Assembly (NCBI GenBank): GCA_900079695.1
Contig: LT599022.1
Coordinates: forward strand, 2,424,001 to 2,488,000
Direction of reading: 5' to 3'
Length of the DNA stretch: 64,000 nt
Origin: an uncultured Alphaproteobacteria bacterium
GTDB lineage: Bacteria; Pseudomonadota; Alphaproteobacteria; Rhodospirillales; Rhodospirillaceae
Shown here: positions 53,084 through 63,288 of the stretch, one piece after another
Numbering within the stretch: the first letter of the stretch is position 1
Layout: every line of letters starts with the position of its first letter
Notes under the pieces: model-generated
Told to the model about the DNA's origin: nothing
The model's input: only the letters and a program-made list of their open reading frames with translations
The model's database searches: none
Program-made: the position numbers and the translations under genes

Positions 53084-53776
53084 ATGGCCCGACCCCGCAT
53101 TCTCATGGTTCTCACCTCCACCGCCCGGATGGGCACGGACGGCGAGCCCACCGGCCTCTGGCTCGAGGAATTCACCACCCCGTACTGGGCGTTCGTGGAC
53201 GCCGGGGCGGAGGTGACGGTGGCGTCGACCGCGGGCGGCAAGGTGCCCGTCGACCCGCGATCCCTCGCCGACGAACCGCCGCCCGAGAGCGTCGCCCGCC
53301 TCCGCGCCGAGGCTCCCGGCCTGCTCGACGACACCGCCGCGGTCGACGTCCTCGATCCGCTCGCCTACGACGCGGTGTTCCTCCCCGGCGGCCACGGCAC
53401 GATGTGGGACCTGCCGCGCAGCGCGGCGCTCGCCGGGCTGATCGGCGCGGCATGGCGCAACGGCAAGGTGGTGGCGGCGGTGTGCCATGGCCCGGCGGGC
53501 CTGATCGCGGCGCGCGACGCCGAGGGCGAACCGCTGGTGGCGGGCCGGCGCGTCACCGCCTTCACCAACGCCGAGGAACGGGCGGCGGGACTCGCCGAGG
53601 CGGTGCCGTTCCTGCTGGAATCGAAGCTGGCGGAGCAGGGCGCATTGTTCGAGGCGGCCGACCCCTTCCAGCCCCACGCGATCGCCGACGGCCGCCTGAT
53701 CACCGGGCAGAACCCGGCGTCGTCGGGACCGGCGGCGCAGCTCGTGCTCGACGCGCTCGGCGCTTCTGTCTGGTAG
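53084..53776 (+). CDS. DJ-1/PfpI (Hsp31-like) glutamine amidotransferase-fold protein
   Basis: The 230-residue protein has the DJ-1/PfpI nucleophile elbow AAVCHGPAGL near 147-156 and the FLPGGHGTMWDL loop near 103-114, the pattern of Hsp31-like glyoxalase III/chaperone proteins. A complete family length and a GGAG site before the ATG support it. The likely role is methylglyoxal or stress detoxification; substrate unproven. It is transcribed toward the LysR gene. Confidence 0.88.
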   Translation: MARPRILMVLTSTARMGTDGEPTGLWLEEFTTPYWAFVDAGAEVTVASTAGGKVPVDPRSLADEPPPESVARLRAEAPGLLDDTAAVDVLDPLAYDAVFLPGGHGTMWDLPRSAALAGLIGAAWRNGKVVAAVCHGPAGLIAARDAEGEPLVAGRRVTAFTNAEERAAGLAEAVPFLLESKLAEQGALFEAADPFQPHAIADGRLITGQNPASSGPAAQLVLDALGASVW

Positions 53777-53788
53777 GATCGGAGGCGG

Positions 53789-54730
53789 TCAGCCGACCGC
53801 GGCGGTCTTCGACGGGCGCGCCATCGCGAGCTCGTCGGAGATCCGGAACTCGGCGCGCACCCACGCGCGCACCGCCTGGATCTTCGGCTGCAGCAGATTC
53901 TCCGTCGGGCAGACGAAGTAATAGCCCGCCGGACGCGGCACCACGAAGTCGACCACGAACGGCACCACGAGATTGCCGTCGGCGAGATAGTCGGCGGCCA
54001 TCAGGTCGTTTTCGAGAGCGATGCCGAGGCCGTCGGCCGCCGCCCGCAGCGAATGCGCCGAATGGGTGAACCGGAAACCGCCGGGGGTCTCGGCGTCGGG
54101 GACGCCGGCGGCGCGCAGCCAGTCGTTCCAGCTCGTGAGACGGCACTCGGAATGGATCAGCGGGTGCCGGAGCACGTCTTCCGGCCGTTCGAGCGGCACG
54201 CCGCCGCGCAGCAGCGCCGGGCTGCACAGCACCAGCATGCGCTCGGTCGAGAGATGCTCGACCTCCACCCCCTGCCAATCGCCGTAGCCGTAGCGGATCG
54301 AGGCGTCGACGGTGTCGCGGCCATAGTCGATGTCGTCCATCGTGCCCTTGACGCGCACGTCGAAGCTCGGGAAGCGCTCGCGGAACCCCTTGAGCCGCGG
54401 TACCAGCCAGGTGGCGGTGAGCGACGGCGGCGCGGACAGGGTGAGGACGTCGGCCTCGGCGGCGGAGGTGAGATCGCGGGTCGCCTGCTCGATCTGGTCG
54501 AACGCCATCCGCACCTTGAGCACGTAGGCCTCGCCCGCGCCGGACAACCGCAACGCGCGGTTCATGCGATGAAACAGGCGCACCCCGAGAAACGTCTCCA
54601 GGTTGTGAATCTGGTGACTGACCGCCGACGGCGTGACGCTCAGCTCTTCGGCGGCGTCCTTGAAACTCAAGTGGCGCGCTGCGGATTCGAAGCTGCGCAG
54701 CGCAACCAGCGGCGGCAAGGTCCGGCTCAC
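53789..54730 (-). CDS. LysR-type transcriptional regulator, GcvA-like
   Basis: The 313-residue protein has an N-terminal winged HTH (RTLPPLVALRSFESAARHLS, then FKDAAEELSVTPSAVSHQI) and a periplasmic-binding-like effector domain (SLTATWLVPRLKGFRERFPS). The start is GTG 54730; the ATG further upstream adds atypical sequence. It is convergent to the DJ-1 gene, 12 bases apart. The target gene is unknown; the dehydratase gene behind it on the same strand is one candidate. Confidence 0.9.
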   Translation of the reverse strand: MSRTLPPLVALRSFESAARHLSFKDAAEELSVTPSAVSHQIHNLETFLGVRLFHRMNRALRLSGAGEAYVLKVRMAFDQIEQATRDLTSAAEADVLTLSAPPSLTATWLVPRLKGFRERFPSFDVRVKGTMDDIDYGRDTVDASIRYGYGDWQGVEVEHLSTERMLVLCSPALLRGGVPLERPEDVLRHPLIHSECRLTSWNDWLRAAGVPDAETPGGFRFTHSAHSLRAAADGLGIALENDLMAADYLADGNLVVPFVVDFVVPRPAGYYFVCPTENLLQPKIQAVRAWVRAEFRISDELAMARPSKTAAVG

Positions 54731-54982
54731 GGATGACCCCCAATCACGGCCCGCTCCGGGGGCGGGCGACCCTCGGGATCCATTTAAACCGAATTTGCGG
54801 GCACAGGTAAAGACATTCCGGCCGCATTGTGGCAGCAGGATTGCGTCGGCGGCGCACGCACGCACCGCGGAAGATGAGGTCCCGGCCCTTCGCGCCATCG
54901 GAACGAGGGGACCGGCCCGAGGGCCGGGACCTTGCCGTGTCTTGCCGATGCGGACGGCGCCTTGACGCCGGAACGCGGGGGG

Positions 54983-55864
54983 TCAGACCGCGATCCGGGC
55001 CTCCGCCTGCATGGCAAGTGCACCCTCCGGGTTCAGGGCCCAGAGGGTATACGCTCCGTCATCGGACTGTGGGGTCTTGCAGCCGTGAATGGTGAACGGA
55101 GCGGTATCGTACAGCGGGCTGACCGCCCGGAACGCAAACGACCGAAACCGTGCCCCGGGAACCTCGGCCCGCACCAGATCCACCAGCAGGGTGGCGGTGA
55201 GCGGACCGTGGAAGATCAGGCCGGGATAGCCCTCCTCCTCGGTGCAGAAGCTGCGATCGTAATGGATGCGGTGGCCGTTGAAGGTCAGCGCCGAATAGCG
55301 GAACAGCAGCACCGGATCCGGCGTCACGGTGCGCGAGAACTCGGAAACCGCGGGGGCGGACTGCGGCTTGGGCGGCGCGGCACCGGCGCGGTCGTAGCCG
55401 CGGTAGACGATGTCGTGCTCTTCCACCAAGCAGACCGCGCCGTGCTGGCGAATCTCGTGCCGCACGGTAACGAACACCAGCGGCCCGGTCTTGCCGTGCT
55501 TGACCTGCACGTCGGCCACCGTCGAAACCTTTTCGGCCGCCGCGCCGATGCGGAGCGGCGTGGTCCACTCGATGCGTCCGCCCGCCCACATCCGCCGCGG
55601 CAGCGGCACCGGCGGAAGAAAACCGCCGAGCGCCGGATGGCCGTCGCGCCCGAGCGCGGACCGGCGCGCCCGCGGCATGAAGAACAACCAGTGCCACAGC
55701 GGCGGCACCGCGTCGCCGTTGGCGGGCAGCGGATCGTCGCGGTCGATGGTCGCAGACATCGCGGCGATCTGCGCGGCGACGATCTCGTCGCGCGTCGTCT
55801 CGCTGCGCCCGATCCAGCGCCTCAGGTGGTCGGCGTCGCTTTCGCTCAGCAGGCCATCGGTCAT
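54983..55864 (-). CDS. MaoC/FAS1-type dehydratase (mesaconyl-C4-CoA hydratase-like)
   Basis: The 293-residue protein has the FAS1-like N-terminal half-hotdog (DPLPANGDAVPPLWHWLFFM) and a MaoC-type C-terminal half with ALTFNGHRIHYDRSF and GLIFHGPLTATLL, where the hydratase Asp/His lie. Such proteins hydrate 2-enoyl-CoA thioesters, with mesaconyl-C4-CoA hydratase as best-known relative. ATG 55864 is chosen over the TTG at 55918. A promoter-like pair lies just upstream. Confidence 0.82.
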   Translation of the reverse strand: MTDGLLSESDADHLRRWIGRSETTRDEIVAAQIAAMSATIDRDDPLPANGDAVPPLWHWLFFMPRARRSALGRDGHPALGGFLPPVPLPRRMWAGGRIEWTTPLRIGAAAEKVSTVADVQVKHGKTGPLVFVTVRHEIRQHGAVCLVEEHDIVYRGYDRAGAAPPKPQSAPAVSEFSRTVTPDPVLLFRYSALTFNGHRIHYDRSFCTEEEGYPGLIFHGPLTATLLVDLVRAEVPGARFRSFAFRAVSPLYDTAPFTIHGCKTPQSDDGAYTLWALNPEGALAMQAEARIAV

Positions 55865-55923
55865 CGGCTTCGGCCCTACCCGCTCGGCGGGCACCGCCCC
55901 GTGCGGCTTCCCGTCCAAGTCAA

Positions 55924-55952
55924 AATCTAGGAACGCCCCGGGGAACCCACAA
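55924..55952 (-). promoter_or_regulatory. candidate promoter of the dehydratase gene
   Basis: On the minus strand TTGTGG (55952-55947) and TAGATT (55929-55924) are 17 bases apart, about 60 bases before the ATG at 55864. Confidence 0.4.
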
Positions 55953-56086
55953 ACGATAGTTTTTCATGAATCGCGTGAATCAAATTCCGGCCCGGAAACG
56001 CCCGCGCCAACAGCCGCATTGACAGCCGCGCCAAGCCCCTGCATTCCTGGTTCACCCGTTGTCTTTCGCCCGGAAAGCCCGCCCCG

Positions 56087-57634
56087 ATGCGCCGTACCGC
56101 CACCTTGATCGTCACCGCCCTCTGCGCCGCCGCCGCGGCGCTGTTTTTCTACGACAAGGGGCGCGCGACGCCGCTTCCCGACGGCGTCTCCGACAAGGTC
56201 GCGTGCGTCTCCTACGCGCCGTTCAACCGCGACCAGACGCCGTTCAACGAGGATCTGGTGATCCCGCGGGCGCAGATCGAGAAGGACCTGACGGCCCTGT
56301 CCGCCTTCACCAAGTGCGTGCGCACCTATTCGGTCGACCAGGGCCTGCACGTGGTGCCGGAAATCGCCGCGAACCTCGGCATGAAGGTCTATCTCGGCGC
56401 CTGGATCGGGTGCAAGGACGAGAAGAACCGGGCCGAGATCGGCCGCCTGATCGCCGCCGCCAACGCCCGGCCGGAAGCGATCCGCGGCCTGATCGTCGGC
56501 AACGAGGTGCTGCTGCGCGGCGAGCAGACCCCGGCCGCGCTGGCGGATTACATCGCCGAGCTGCGCGCCGGGCTCTCGCAGCCGCTGCCGATCACCTACG
56601 CCGACGTCTGGGAATTCTGGATCAAGGCGCCCGAACTCGCGGACGCGGTCGACTTCGTCACCATCCATCTGCTGCCCTACTGGGAGGACGACCCGACGCC
56701 GATCGACGGCGCGATCCGCCACGTCATGGCGGTGTGGCGGGAGGTTTCCACCGCGTTCGCCCCCAAGCCGATCCTGATCGGCGAGGTGGGCTGGCCCTCG
56801 GAGGGCCGCCGCCGCGAAGGCGCGGAGCCGAGCCTGCGCAACCAGACCCGGTTCGTGCGCGAGTTCATGGCCGCCGCCGAGCGGGCGGGCGCGCGCTACA
56901 ACCTGATCGAGGCCTTCGACCAGCCGTGGAAGCGCGCGATGGAAGGCACGGTGGGCGGCGCCTGGGGCTTCTTCGACGCCGACCGCGCGGAAAAGGTGTT
57001 CACCAAGGGGCCGGTGGTGGAGTGGCCCGACGCCGGGCTCTGGACCGGCCTTGCCGCCATGCTCGGCCTGCTGCCGCTGGCCTGGGCGCTGATCCGCCGC
57101 GAGACGCTGGACGCCGCCGCCGCCGCGCTTCTCGCTCTCGGCGGATGGGCTGCGGGCGCGGCGCTGTCGCTGCAGGTGCGGCACATGCTCACGGCGAGCC
57201 GCTGGATCGACGAATGGGCGGTCAACGGCGGCTGGCTGGCGCTCTCGGCGGTCGCCGCGTGGCTTCTGGTGCGGGCCGTCGCCGGGCTGCCGGTGCCGGT
57301 GGTGCCGCTGCCGCGCGGCCACGCCCTGTCGCTGCCGGTGGTACGGTTCGCGGCACTCGCGGGCATGGCGATCGCCACTCTCGGGCTGCTGTTCAACGCC
57401 CGCTACCGCGATTTCCCGGTGAGCATGTTCCTGATCTACGCGGTCGGCTTCGCGCTGCTGCGCCTGCCGCCGCCGCCGCGCGAACAGAAGGCGGTGGCGT
57501 TGCTGCTGGCCGCCGCGGCGCTCGGGATGCTGATCAACGAAGGCTGGCTCAACACCCACGCGTGGCTGTGGGCGGCGACCGCCGGAGTGCTGGCGGCGGC
57601 GACCCTGATCAGGCCGCACGGGGTTCGCGGGTAA
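56087..57634 (+). CDS. GH17-like glycoside hydrolase/glucanosyltransferase with membrane C-terminus
   Basis: The 515-residue protein has a signal anchor (ATLIVTALCAAAAALFFYD), a GH17-like barrel with the acid/base GNEVLLRG near 142 and the nucleophile GEVGWPSEG near 230, and about seven membrane segments after residue 320. The pattern is that of NdvC-like beta-(1,3)/(1,6)-glucan enzymes, which remodel periplasmic cyclic glucan. The membrane half may hold a flippase or anchor role. No NdvB is in the window. Confidence 0.82.
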   Translation: MRRTATLIVTALCAAAAALFFYDKGRATPLPDGVSDKVACVSYAPFNRDQTPFNEDLVIPRAQIEKDLTALSAFTKCVRTYSVDQGLHVVPEIAANLGMKVYLGAWIGCKDEKNRAEIGRLIAAANARPEAIRGLIVGNEVLLRGEQTPAALADYIAELRAGLSQPLPITYADVWEFWIKAPELADAVDFVTIHLLPYWEDDPTPIDGAIRHVMAVWREVSTAFAPKPILIGEVGWPSEGRRREGAEPSLRNQTRFVREFMAAAERAGARYNLIEAFDQPWKRAMEGTVGGAWGFFDADRAEKVFTKGPVVEWPDAGLWTGLAAMLGLLPLAWALIRRETLDAAAAALLALGGWAAGAALSLQVRHMLTASRWIDEWAVNGGWLALSAVAAWLLVRAVAGLPVPVVPLPRGHALSLPVVRFAALAGMAIATLGLLFNARYRDFPVSMFLIYAVGFALLRLPPPPREQKAVALLLAAAALGMLINEGWLNTHAWLWAATAGVLAAATLIRPHGVRG

Positions 57635-57965
57635 GGGCGATCAGCCCGAGGATCGCGCCCGCCGAGGCGAACTCGACGTTGTAGAGCACCATCCCGATCG
57701 CCCCCAGGACCAGCGCGGCGACGCCCGCCGCGCCGTTCCACCGCAGCACCGCGTAAACGCCCGCGAGCAGACTGAGAATTCCGAATCCCTGGAAGGTGAA
57801 CACCGGCACCAGCGCCCGGCGCAGCGGGCACCACGCCGGAGCGTCGAGGGCGCTGCAGACCAGTTGCGCGTTGCGCGGCTCGACGAGCAGGAACCGCGCC
57901 GCCAGCGCGACCGCGAACGCCGCCGCCACGCCGAGCACCACCATGCCGATCCGGTTTCCGTTCAC
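57609..57965 (-). CDS. small membrane protein
   Basis: The 118-residue protein has three hydrophobic segments (VLGVAAAFAVALAARFLLV, FQGFGILSLLAGVYAVL and ALVLGAIGMVLYNVEFA). It overlaps the end of the GH17-like gene by 26 bases in convergent orientation. No family recognised. Confidence 0.65.
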   Translation of the reverse strand: MNGNRIGMVVLGVAAAFAVALAARFLLVEPRNAQLVCSALDAPAWCPLRRALVPVFTFQGFGILSLLAGVYAVLRWNGAAGVAALVLGAIGMVLYNVEFASAGAILGLIALTREPRAA

Positions 57966-58025
57966 TGCCGCCCTCCTGCGCCGCGCCGAGGATTCCGACC
58001 TACCACATCCGGCGACAAAAGCAAA

Positions 58026-59141
58026 TCAGGCCTCGCGCGGCGGCGCCACCCAGCTGGCGAAGCCGGTATCGTGCATCACCTGGGTGAAGGTCTTGACGTA
58101 GTTGGGTTCGAGGTGCGGGCCAGCCATGTCGCCGAGCATCCGCAGCGCCTCTTCGGGGGCGTAGCCCGGCTTGTAGCAGCGATTGTCGACCAGCGCCGAG
58201 AACACGTCGCCGATCGCCGCCACCGCCGACAGGTCGTCGATCTGCGCCCCCACGAGGCCGTTCGGATAGCCGGTGCCGTCGAGGCGCTCGTGATGGCGCT
58301 CCGCGACGTTGATCACTTCGGCGGGAATTCCCGGGGAGCATCGCAGAATCTGCCCCGCCGCCGCGGCATGGCGGCGGATCACCACCATCTGCGCGGTATC
58401 GAGGGGGCCGGGTTTGTAGAGCACCGCATGCGGCATCACCCGCTTGCCGAAGTCGTGGGCGAACCCCGCCTGCGCCATCAGGCACAGGTCTCCCTCGCGA
58501 ATGCCGATCTGTCTGCCGAAGAACGCCAGTACCGCCGCCACCGACAGGGAATGCACGAAGGTGTAGTCGTCGTGCCCCTGCAACGCCTGCATCACCGCCG
58601 AAATCCGTCCGTCGACGATGGCCCCCACGAGTTGCCGCGCGACTTCGTCGAGCAGCTTCGCGTCGAACGGCACGTCGGCGGTGCTGGCGGCGAACACGTG
58701 GCTGTAGGTGCGCCGGGCGGTGCCGAGCACGCGCGAGACGTCGGCATCGAGGGCGGCCCACGCACGCTCCGCGCGCTCGCCGCACATCGAATTGAACTCA
58801 AAAAGAAAAGCGCCGGTTTCGACGCCTTCGGCAACGCAGCGGTCGACGACGCCGCGCTCGATCATCTCGCGGATCACCGGGGTGATCGCGCGCGCCACCA
58901 GCATGATCGGCACGTGCGCGTTGCGGCCGCTCTCGCGCACCGAAACCGCGACGTCGAGACCGGAGAGCGAGTCCAGACGCTCGGCGATCACCATCGCCTC
59001 GAACGCGGTGGTGTTGACGAGGTGAAGCGCCAGCCAGCCGTCGTCGACCGCGACCGTCTGATAGCGGAACCGGAAGGTTTCCGCCAGACGTTGCCGCGCC
59101 GATCGATCCTGACAGGCAACGAGTATCTTCGCCCTTTGCAC
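58026..59141 (-). CDS. HD-GYP phosphodiesterase-like protein with degenerate receiver domain
   Basis: The 371-residue protein starts with a receiver-like alpha/beta domain (KILVACQDRSARQRLAETFR) that has A/E at the place of the phosphoacceptor Asp (AMVIAERLDSLSG), so it is likely not phosphorylated. The C-terminal HD-GYP domain is complete: HDFGK, RRHAAAAGQ and HHERLDGTGYPNGL. Such proteins degrade cyclic di-GMP. GTG 59141 is preferred to the GTG at 59189 because AGGAG lies nine bases upstream. Three CCGAGTCG copies lie in its upstream region. Confidence 0.87.
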   Translation of the reverse strand: MQRAKILVACQDRSARQRLAETFRFRYQTVAVDDGWLALHLVNTTAFEAMVIAERLDSLSGLDVAVSVRESGRNAHVPIMLVARAITPVIREMIERGVVDRCVAEGVETGAFLFEFNSMCGERAERAWAALDADVSRVLGTARRTYSHVFAASTADVPFDAKLLDEVARQLVGAIVDGRISAVMQALQGHDDYTFVHSLSVAAVLAFFGRQIGIREGDLCLMAQAGFAHDFGKRVMPHAVLYKPGPLDTAQMVVIRRHAAAAGQILRCSPGIPAEVINVAERHHERLDGTGYPNGLVGAQIDDLSAVAAIGDVFSALVDNRCYKPGYAPEEALRMLGDMAGPHLEPNYVKTFTQVMHDTGFASWVAPPREA

Positions 59142-59212
59142 CCGACGCGTCTCCTGAAGTCCTGAGGTAACGGACTCCGGCAACCCCACAAGAACCGCCC
59201 GGTTTTTTCTGT

Positions 59213-59284
59213 CCGAGTCGCACTGAATGCTCGAACACTAACACAGGCCACGACTCGGCAAAACTATTGAGATTTCCCGAGTCG
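59213..59284. repeat. CCGAGTCG motifs upstream of the HD-GYP gene
   Basis: CCGAGTCG occurs at 59213 and 59277, and its complement CGACTCGG at 59251. The last two form a perfect 8+8 dyad with an 18-base spacer. Possible regulator binding sites. Confidence 0.45.
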
Positions 59285-59387
59285 CGGAATTCTTAGGGTT
59301 TCTTTTGGACGCATGCAAGAGTATTCACCCGCAACACACCGTCGCAGGCGAAACGAAAGCCGGAAATACACCCGGAACGTGCGTTCG

Positions 59388-60662
59388 TCAGCGCTCCAGC
59401 GCGCGCCAGGCGATATCGCGGCGGCAGAAGCCCTCCGGCCAGTCGATGCGGTCGACAGCTTCGTAGGCGCGCGCGCGCGCCTCCTTCACCGTCCGCCCGC
59501 GCGCCGCGACGCCGAGCACCCGGCCGCCGTCGGCGAGGATCCGCCCCGCCGCGTCGGCGCGCGTGCCGGCGTGGAACACCACCGCCTCGGGCACCGCGTC
59601 GGCGGCGGCGAGGTTGCGGATCTCGGTGCCCTTGAGCGGCGTGCCGGGATAGCCCTTGGCCGCCATCACCACCACCAGCGCGGCGGCGTCGAACCAGTCG
59701 ACGTCGGCGGCGTCGAGCCGCCCCTCGGCGGCGGCCAGCAGCAGCGGCACCAGATCCGATTTCAGGCGGCTCATCAGCACCTGACATTCCGGGTCGCCGA
59801 AGCGCACGTTGAATTCGATCAGGCGCGGCCCCTGCGCGGTGATCATCAGCCCGGCGAACAGCACGCCCGCGAACGGCGTGCCCTCCGCCGCCATTCCGGC
59901 GACGGTCGGCGCGACGATCCTCGCCATCACCTCGTCGACGATCTCGGACGTCACCACCGGCGCGGGCGCGTAGGCTCCCATGCCGCCGGTGTTCGGCCCG
60001 GTGTCGCCGTCGCCGACGCGCTTGTGATCCTGCGCCGCGCCGAACGCCACCGCCGTCTTGCCGTCGCAGAGGGCGAAGAAGCTCGCCTCCTCGCCTTCCA
60101 GAAACTCCTCGATCACCACCTCGCCGCCCGCCGCGCCGAACGCGCGCTCGGTCATGATGGTGTCGATGGCGGCGAGGGCGTCGGCCTCGTTGGGGCACAC
60201 CACCACGCCCTTGCCCGCCGCGAGGCCGTCGGCCTTCACCACGATCGGCGCACCCCGCTCGCGCACGTAGGCCTTCGCCGCCGCGGCGTCGGTGAAGCGC
60301 GCATAGGCGGCGGTGGGGATGCCGTGCCGGGCGCAGAAGTCCTTCATGAAGCCTTTCGAGCCCTCGAGCCGGGCGGCCGCCGCGCTCGGCCCGAAGGCGC
60401 GGATCCCGGCGGCCGCGAGTGCATCGACGAGCCCCGCCACCAGCGGTCCCTCGGGGCCGACGACAACCAGATCCACGGCCTTCTCTTTCGCCAACGAAAC
60501 GATCTCGTCCGGATCGTCGATCCTGGCGGGCAGGCACGCGGCCAGCTGCGCGATGCCCGCGTTTCCGGGCGCGCAATAGAGCGCATCGCACAGCGGCGAG
60601 CGCTTGATCGCCCAGCACAGCGCATGCTCCCGACCGCCGGAGCCGATCACCAGAATCTTCAT
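59388..60662 (-). CDS. purD: phosphoribosylamine-glycine ligase
   Basis: The full-length 424-residue GAR synthetase starts [18 protein letters not shown] and has the ATP-grasp motifs [15 protein letters not shown] near 132-146, [16 protein letters not shown] and [13 protein letters not shown] near 277. It performs the second step of purine synthesis in the cytoplasm. It is divergent from xseA with an 87-base gap. Confidence 0.97.
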   Translation of the reverse strand: MKILVIGSGGREHALCWAIKRSPLCDALYCAPGNAGIAQLAACLPARIDDPDEIVSLAKEKAVDLVVVGPEGPLVAGLVDALAAAGIRAFGPSAAAARLEGSKGFMKDFCARHGIPTAAYARFTDAAAAKAYVRERGAPIVVKADGLAAGKGVVVCPNEADALAAIDTIMTERAFGAAGGEVVIEEFLEGEEASFFALCDGKTAVAFGAAQDHKRVGDGDTGPNTGGMGAYAPAPVVTSEIVDEVMARIVAPTVAGMAAEGTPFAGVLFAGLMITAQGPRLIEFNVRFGDPECQVLMSRLKSDLVPLLLAAAEGRLDAADVDWFDAAALVVVMAAKGYPGTPLKGTEIRNLAAADAVPEAVVFHAGTRADAAGRILADGGRVLGVAARGRTVKEARARAYEAVDRIDWPEGFCRRDIAWRALER

Positions 60663-60749
60663 CGGAACTTCCCCTTTCCCCGAATGCCTGCCAGAGTGTA
60701 ATCGATTGCGACCCCGCGGCAACAGCCGCTTTTCCGCTCGCAGGATTCC

Positions 60750-62285
60750 ATGACCGATCCGAACCACAACCAGCCCGATCTTTCGGTCTCCGCCCTGGCT
60801 TCCGCGCTGAAGACGACCATCGAAACCGCCTTCGGTCTGGTGCGGGTGCGCGGCGAGATCTCGCAGCCGAAGACCGTCGGCTCGGGCCACTGCTACCTCC
60901 GCCTCAAGGACGACAAGGCGGTGCTCGAAGCGGTGATCTGGCGCGGGTCGCTGGCGCGGATGTCGGTGCGGCCGGAAGACGGACTGGAGGTGATCGCCAC
61001 CGGCCGCCTCACCACCTACGGCGCGCGTTCCCAATACCAGATGATCGTCGAGAGCCTCGAAATCGCGGGCGAAGGCGCGCTGCTGAAGCTCCTCGAGGAC
61101 CGCCGCCGCAAGCTCGCCGCCGAGGGCCTGTTCGCCGCCGAACGCAAACGCCCGATCCCGCCGCTGCCGGAGGTGATCGGCGTCGTCACCTCGCCCACCG
61201 GCGCGGTGATCCGCGATATCCTCCACCGCCTGCGCGAACGCTTCCCGCGCCGCGTGTTGGTGTGGCCGGTGCGGGTCCAGGGCGAGGGCGCGGCCGCCGA
61301 GATCGCCGCCGCGATCGCGGGCTTCAACGCCCTGCCGGAAACCGGACCGGTGCCGCGCCCGGACGTGCTGATCGTCGCGCGCGGCGGCGGCAGCCTCGAA
61401 GACCTCTGGCCGTTCAACGAGGAGATCGTGGTGCGCGCCGCCGCCGCCAGCGCGATCCCGCTGATTTCGGCGGTCGGGCACGAGACCGACACCACCCTGA
61501 TCGACTTCGCCGCCGACCTGCGCGCCCCCACCCCCACCGGCGCGGCGGAAAAGGCGGTGCCGGTCCGCCTCGATCTGATCGCGCGGGTCGCCGAACTCGG
61601 CGCACGCCTGCCACGCGCGCTCGCCGCCGACATCGAGAACCGCGGCCGCCACCTCGAAGCTCTCGCCCGCGGCCTGCCGCAGCCGGAGCGCCTGCTCGGC
61701 GACGCCACCCAGCGCCTCGACGACCGCGGCGAGCGCCTCGAAGCCTGCGCCGCCGCCCGTCTCGACCGCGCGGGCGAGCGCCTCGCCGCCCTCGGGATGC
61801 GCCTGCGCACCCCGCGCGAGGTCGCCGACCGCGCCGCGCTGCGGCTCGACGCCGCCGCCCGGTCCCTCGTCACACTCGCGCGCCGCCGCATCGAACGGGG
61901 CGGCGACCGCCTCGACGCCGCCGCGCAGCGCCTGCGGCCGCCGCAGGCCGCCGTCGATCTCGGCCGCCGCCGTCTCGAAACCCTCGCGCGCGATCTCGAA
62001 ACCGGGTTCGCCCGCCGCATCGAGCGCGCCGCCGAGCGCCTCGACCGCCACGCCGCGCTGCTCGACACCCTCTCCTACCGCCGCGTCCTCGACCGCGGCT
62101 TCGTTCTGGTGCGCGACGCCGGCACCGGCAAACCTCTCGGCCGCGCCGCCGAGGTGCCCCCGGGCGCGGCGCTCACGCTCGCCTTCGCCGACGCCGACGT
62201 CGCCGCCACCGCCCACGGCGAACCGCCGAAGCGCCCGGGCGGCAAGCCGGGCAAAACCGACCCCCGCCAGGGTTCGCTGCTGTGA
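60750..62285 (+). CDS. xseA: exodeoxyribonuclease VII large subunit
   Basis: The 511-residue protein has an N-terminal OB fold ([25 protein letters not shown]), the catalytic domain ([52 protein letters not shown]) and a long helical, Arg-rich tail. It degrades single-stranded DNA with XseB, which is not in the window. The GTG of the M23 gene overlaps its stop. Confidence 0.96.
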   Translation: MTDPNHNQPDLSVSALASALKTTIETAFGLVRVRGEISQPKTVGSGHCYLRLKDDKAVLEAVIWRGSLARMSVRPEDGLEVIATGRLTTYGARSQYQMIVESLEIAGEGALLKLLEDRRRKLAAEGLFAAERKRPIPPLPEVIGVVTSPTGAVIRDILHRLRERFPRRVLVWPVRVQGEGAAAEIAAAIAGFNALPETGPVPRPDVLIVARGGGSLEDLWPFNEEIVVRAAAASAIPLISAVGHETDTTLIDFAADLRAPTPTGAAEKAVPVRLDLIARVAELGARLPRALAADIENRGRHLEALARGLPQPERLLGDATQRLDDRGERLEACAAARLDRAGERLAALGMRLRTPREVADRAALRLDAAARSLVTLARRRIERGGDRLDAAAQRLRPPQAAVDLGRRRLETLARDLETGFARRIERAAERLDRHAALLDTLSYRRVLDRGFVLVRDAGTGKPLGRAAEVPPGAALTLAFADADVAATAHGEPPKRPGGKPGKTDPRQGSLL

Positions 62286-63136
62286 ACGCGCGACGGAACG
62301 CCGCGCCGCACCCGACACGAACGGGAGGCGGACCCTTCGCGGTCTTCCTCTTCGCCGTCTTTCTCACCTTTCCGGCCCAGGCGCTTGAAATTCACGGCGA
62401 ACCGCAGCAGGGCGGGCTGGTGATGGGGCGGGCGGCGGCCGGAGAGCGGGTGTTTCTCGACGGTGCAGCGGTGCCGGTCGACCGCGAGGGACGGTTCGCC
62501 CTGGGATTCGGCCGCGACGCCGGGCCGAAGGCGGAGGTGACGGCGGTGCGGCCGGGCGGCGCGACCGAGAGCCTGACCCTGGAGGTGCGGCCGCGGGAGT
62601 GGCAGGTGCAGCGCATCGAAGGCCTGCCGCAGGACAAGGTGACGCCGCCCAAGGCGCTGCTGGAGCGGATCGCCGCCGACAACCGGGCGGTGGCGAAGGC
62701 GCGCGAGAGCCGCCGGGCGGTGGCGGAGTTTCTCGGGGGATTCCGTCTGCCGGTCGCGGGGGCGCGGGTCAGCGGGGTGTTCGGTTCGCAGCGGATTCTC
62801 AACGGCGAGGCGCGCGCGCCGCACTCGGGTCTCGACCTCGCCGCACCCGAGGGCACGCCGGTGGTCGCGGCGGCGGCGGGGGTGGTGTCGCTGGCGCATC
62901 CGGACATGGTCTTCACCGGCAAGACCGTGATGGTGGACCATGGCCTGGGCGTGCAGACGGTCTATGCGCACCTGAGCCGCATCGACGTGACGGTGGGGCA
63001 GCGGGTTGCGGCGGGCGCGCCGCTCGGCCGGGTGGGCGCGACCGGGCGCGCCACCGGCCCGCATCTGCACTGGGGCGCAAGCTGGCTCGACCGCCGCCTC
63101 GACCCGGAAGCGCTGCTGGCGCTGCCGCAACCCTGA
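62282..63136 (+). CDS. M23 family metallopeptidase (LytM/NlpD-like)
   Basis: The 284-residue protein has a signal peptide (residues about 17-36, [15 protein letters not shown]) and a C-terminal M23 domain with the zinc ligands [21 protein letters not shown] and HLHWG. All expected zinc ligands are present, so an active endopeptidase is likely. It would cut peptidoglycan cross-links in the periplasm. The GTG start overlaps the xseA stop. Confidence 0.9.
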   Translation: MNARRNAAPHPTRTGGGPFAVFLFAVFLTFPAQALEIHGEPQQGGLVMGRAAAGERVFLDGAAVPVDREGRFALGFGRDAGPKAEVTAVRPGGATESLTLEVRPREWQVQRIEGLPQDKVTPPKALLERIAADNRAVAKARESRRAVAEFLGGFRLPVAGARVSGVFGSQRILNGEARAPHSGLDLAAPEGTPVVAAAAGVVSLAHPDMVFTGKTVMVDHGLGVQTVYAHLSRIDVTVGQRVAAGAPLGRVGATGRATGPHLHWGASWLDRRLDPEALLALPQP

Positions 63137-63288
63137 CGCGAACTCCGCCCGAACCCGGGCCTCTCTCATACTTCCGATGAAATCTGCATTGCCGAGTCGC
63201 GCTTGGCTTGGCGGCGCGGGCGGAAGCGAGTACCCTCCTCTCTCGTTGGGTGGGAGCGGCGACGGCCGAACGCGGGTGTCTGTGTCCT

